64,000 nt of DNA from Piper betle (taxonomy: Eukaryota > Streptophyta > Magnoliopsida > Piperales > Piperaceae). Location of the stretch: the NCBI GenBank assembly GCA_033002965.1, contig JAURVB010013496.1:101774-165773 (forward strand), given 5' to 3'. Shown piece after piece: positions 63,761 to 64,000 of the stretch (position 1 is its first letter; each line of letters starts with the position of its first letter). The notes under the pieces are model-generated. The model saw nothing but the letters and a program-made list of their open reading frames with translations, searched no databases and was not told the DNA's origin. The position numbers and the translations under genes are program-made.

Positions 63761-64000
63761 AATAGAAAACTGATTTGAAACAAAGATTTAATTTTCAGGG
63801 AGGGTCACACAGTTAAGGATTTTGGCAAGGAAGAAGTTTCTCAAACAAAATCTCAGGAAAGCTTTGAAAGGATAAAAAATCTTCAACCTCAACCAGAAGT
63901 GAAGAGGCGGCTCAAGATAACATAATTATTTCCCCACCTAGTGATGATGAAGGTGAGGATGTGGTGTCTCATGATGTTTCTAATGAGTTTGTTAATGATG
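63761..64000 (+). pseudogene. Copia integrase to reverse-transcriptase linker, cut by window end
   Basis: NKDLIFREGHTVKDFGKEEVSQT after a stop is the conserved end of the copia integrase region, followed by a polar linker. Reverse transcriptase begins beyond the window. Confidence 0.7.

Larger units (their letters stand above)
61292..64000 (+). mobile_element. Decayed Ty1/copia retrotransposon (Tnt1/Tork type), 5' part
   Basis: Order: candidate 5' LTR, primer-binding site, gag with a zinc knuckle, protease, GAG-pre-integrase and integrase, then the integrase-RT linker at the window edge. Domain order and motifs fit Ty1/copia, and the closeness of the protease-integrase region to the Tnt1/Tork lineage is recognised from the family pattern. 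Reverse transcriptase, RNase H and the 3' LTR would lie beyond 64000. At least ten in-frame stops and a frame change between gag and protease show it is inactive. Confidence 0.9.

Overview
The window is plant nuclear DNA, probably from a eudicot. It has intron-containing plant transcription-factor genes, AT-rich intergenic DNA, long TA and AT microsatellites, and several layers of plant LTR retrotransposons, TRIMs and Helitron-like elements. There is no bacterial, organellar or viral gene set, no CRISPR array, and I recognised no tRNA or rRNA gene. The species cannot be named from the sequence.

Two host genes are recognisable, both plus strand and both developmental regulators. A NAC-domain gene of the VND (vascular-related NAC-domain) type lies at 18412-20205 in three exons. 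It has a GC-AG second intron and an apparent +1 frameshift in a run of six A in exon 3. A YABBY gene of the FIL/YAB1/YAB3 type lies at 41197-43674 in seven exons. It has two single-base losses (end of exon 5, C-run in exon 6) and an in-frame TAG in the last exon, followed by an intact-looking conserved C-terminus. All three indels lie in or beside short base runs, so uncorrected sequencing error competes with true gene decay.

The rest is mostly mobile DNA. (1) 1-5959: two solo LTRs of one 2.9-kb family in direct orientation, each with its own perfect 5-bp target duplication, splitting a GC-rich, coding-like host segment. (2) 9.7-14.4 kb: old TRIM-like elements, a younger TRIM on the minus strand (12682-13290) nested in one of them, and a diverged 560-bp-offset tandem duplication. 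(3) 22.8-29.5 kb: an AT-rich Helitron-like element carrying an old copy of the 2.9-kb LTR family (24686-28630, minus), which itself carries a complete TRIM (27469-28004, plus). (4) 34759-36678: a CpG-rich solo LTR of a different family. (5) 46.7-58.6 kb: a second Helitron-like block in the opposite orientation. It contains a broken multi-exon gene for a replication protein A large-subunit-like protein (47376-48609, minus), a solo LTR in plus orientation (48871-51642), and another in minus orientation (52548-55388) nested in an older decayed LTR (52182-56973). (6) 61292-64000: the 5' part of a decayed Ty1/copia element of the Tnt1/Tork type, cut by the window edge.

The nesting gives a relative order of events: Helitrons first, then old LTRs, then younger LTRs and TRIMs. 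The signals most worth following are the lesions in the two regulators, the RPA-like pseudogene inside the Helitron block, the inverted pair of near-identical 2.8-kb LTRs, and the uncatalogued solo-LTR and TRIM families with clean target duplications.
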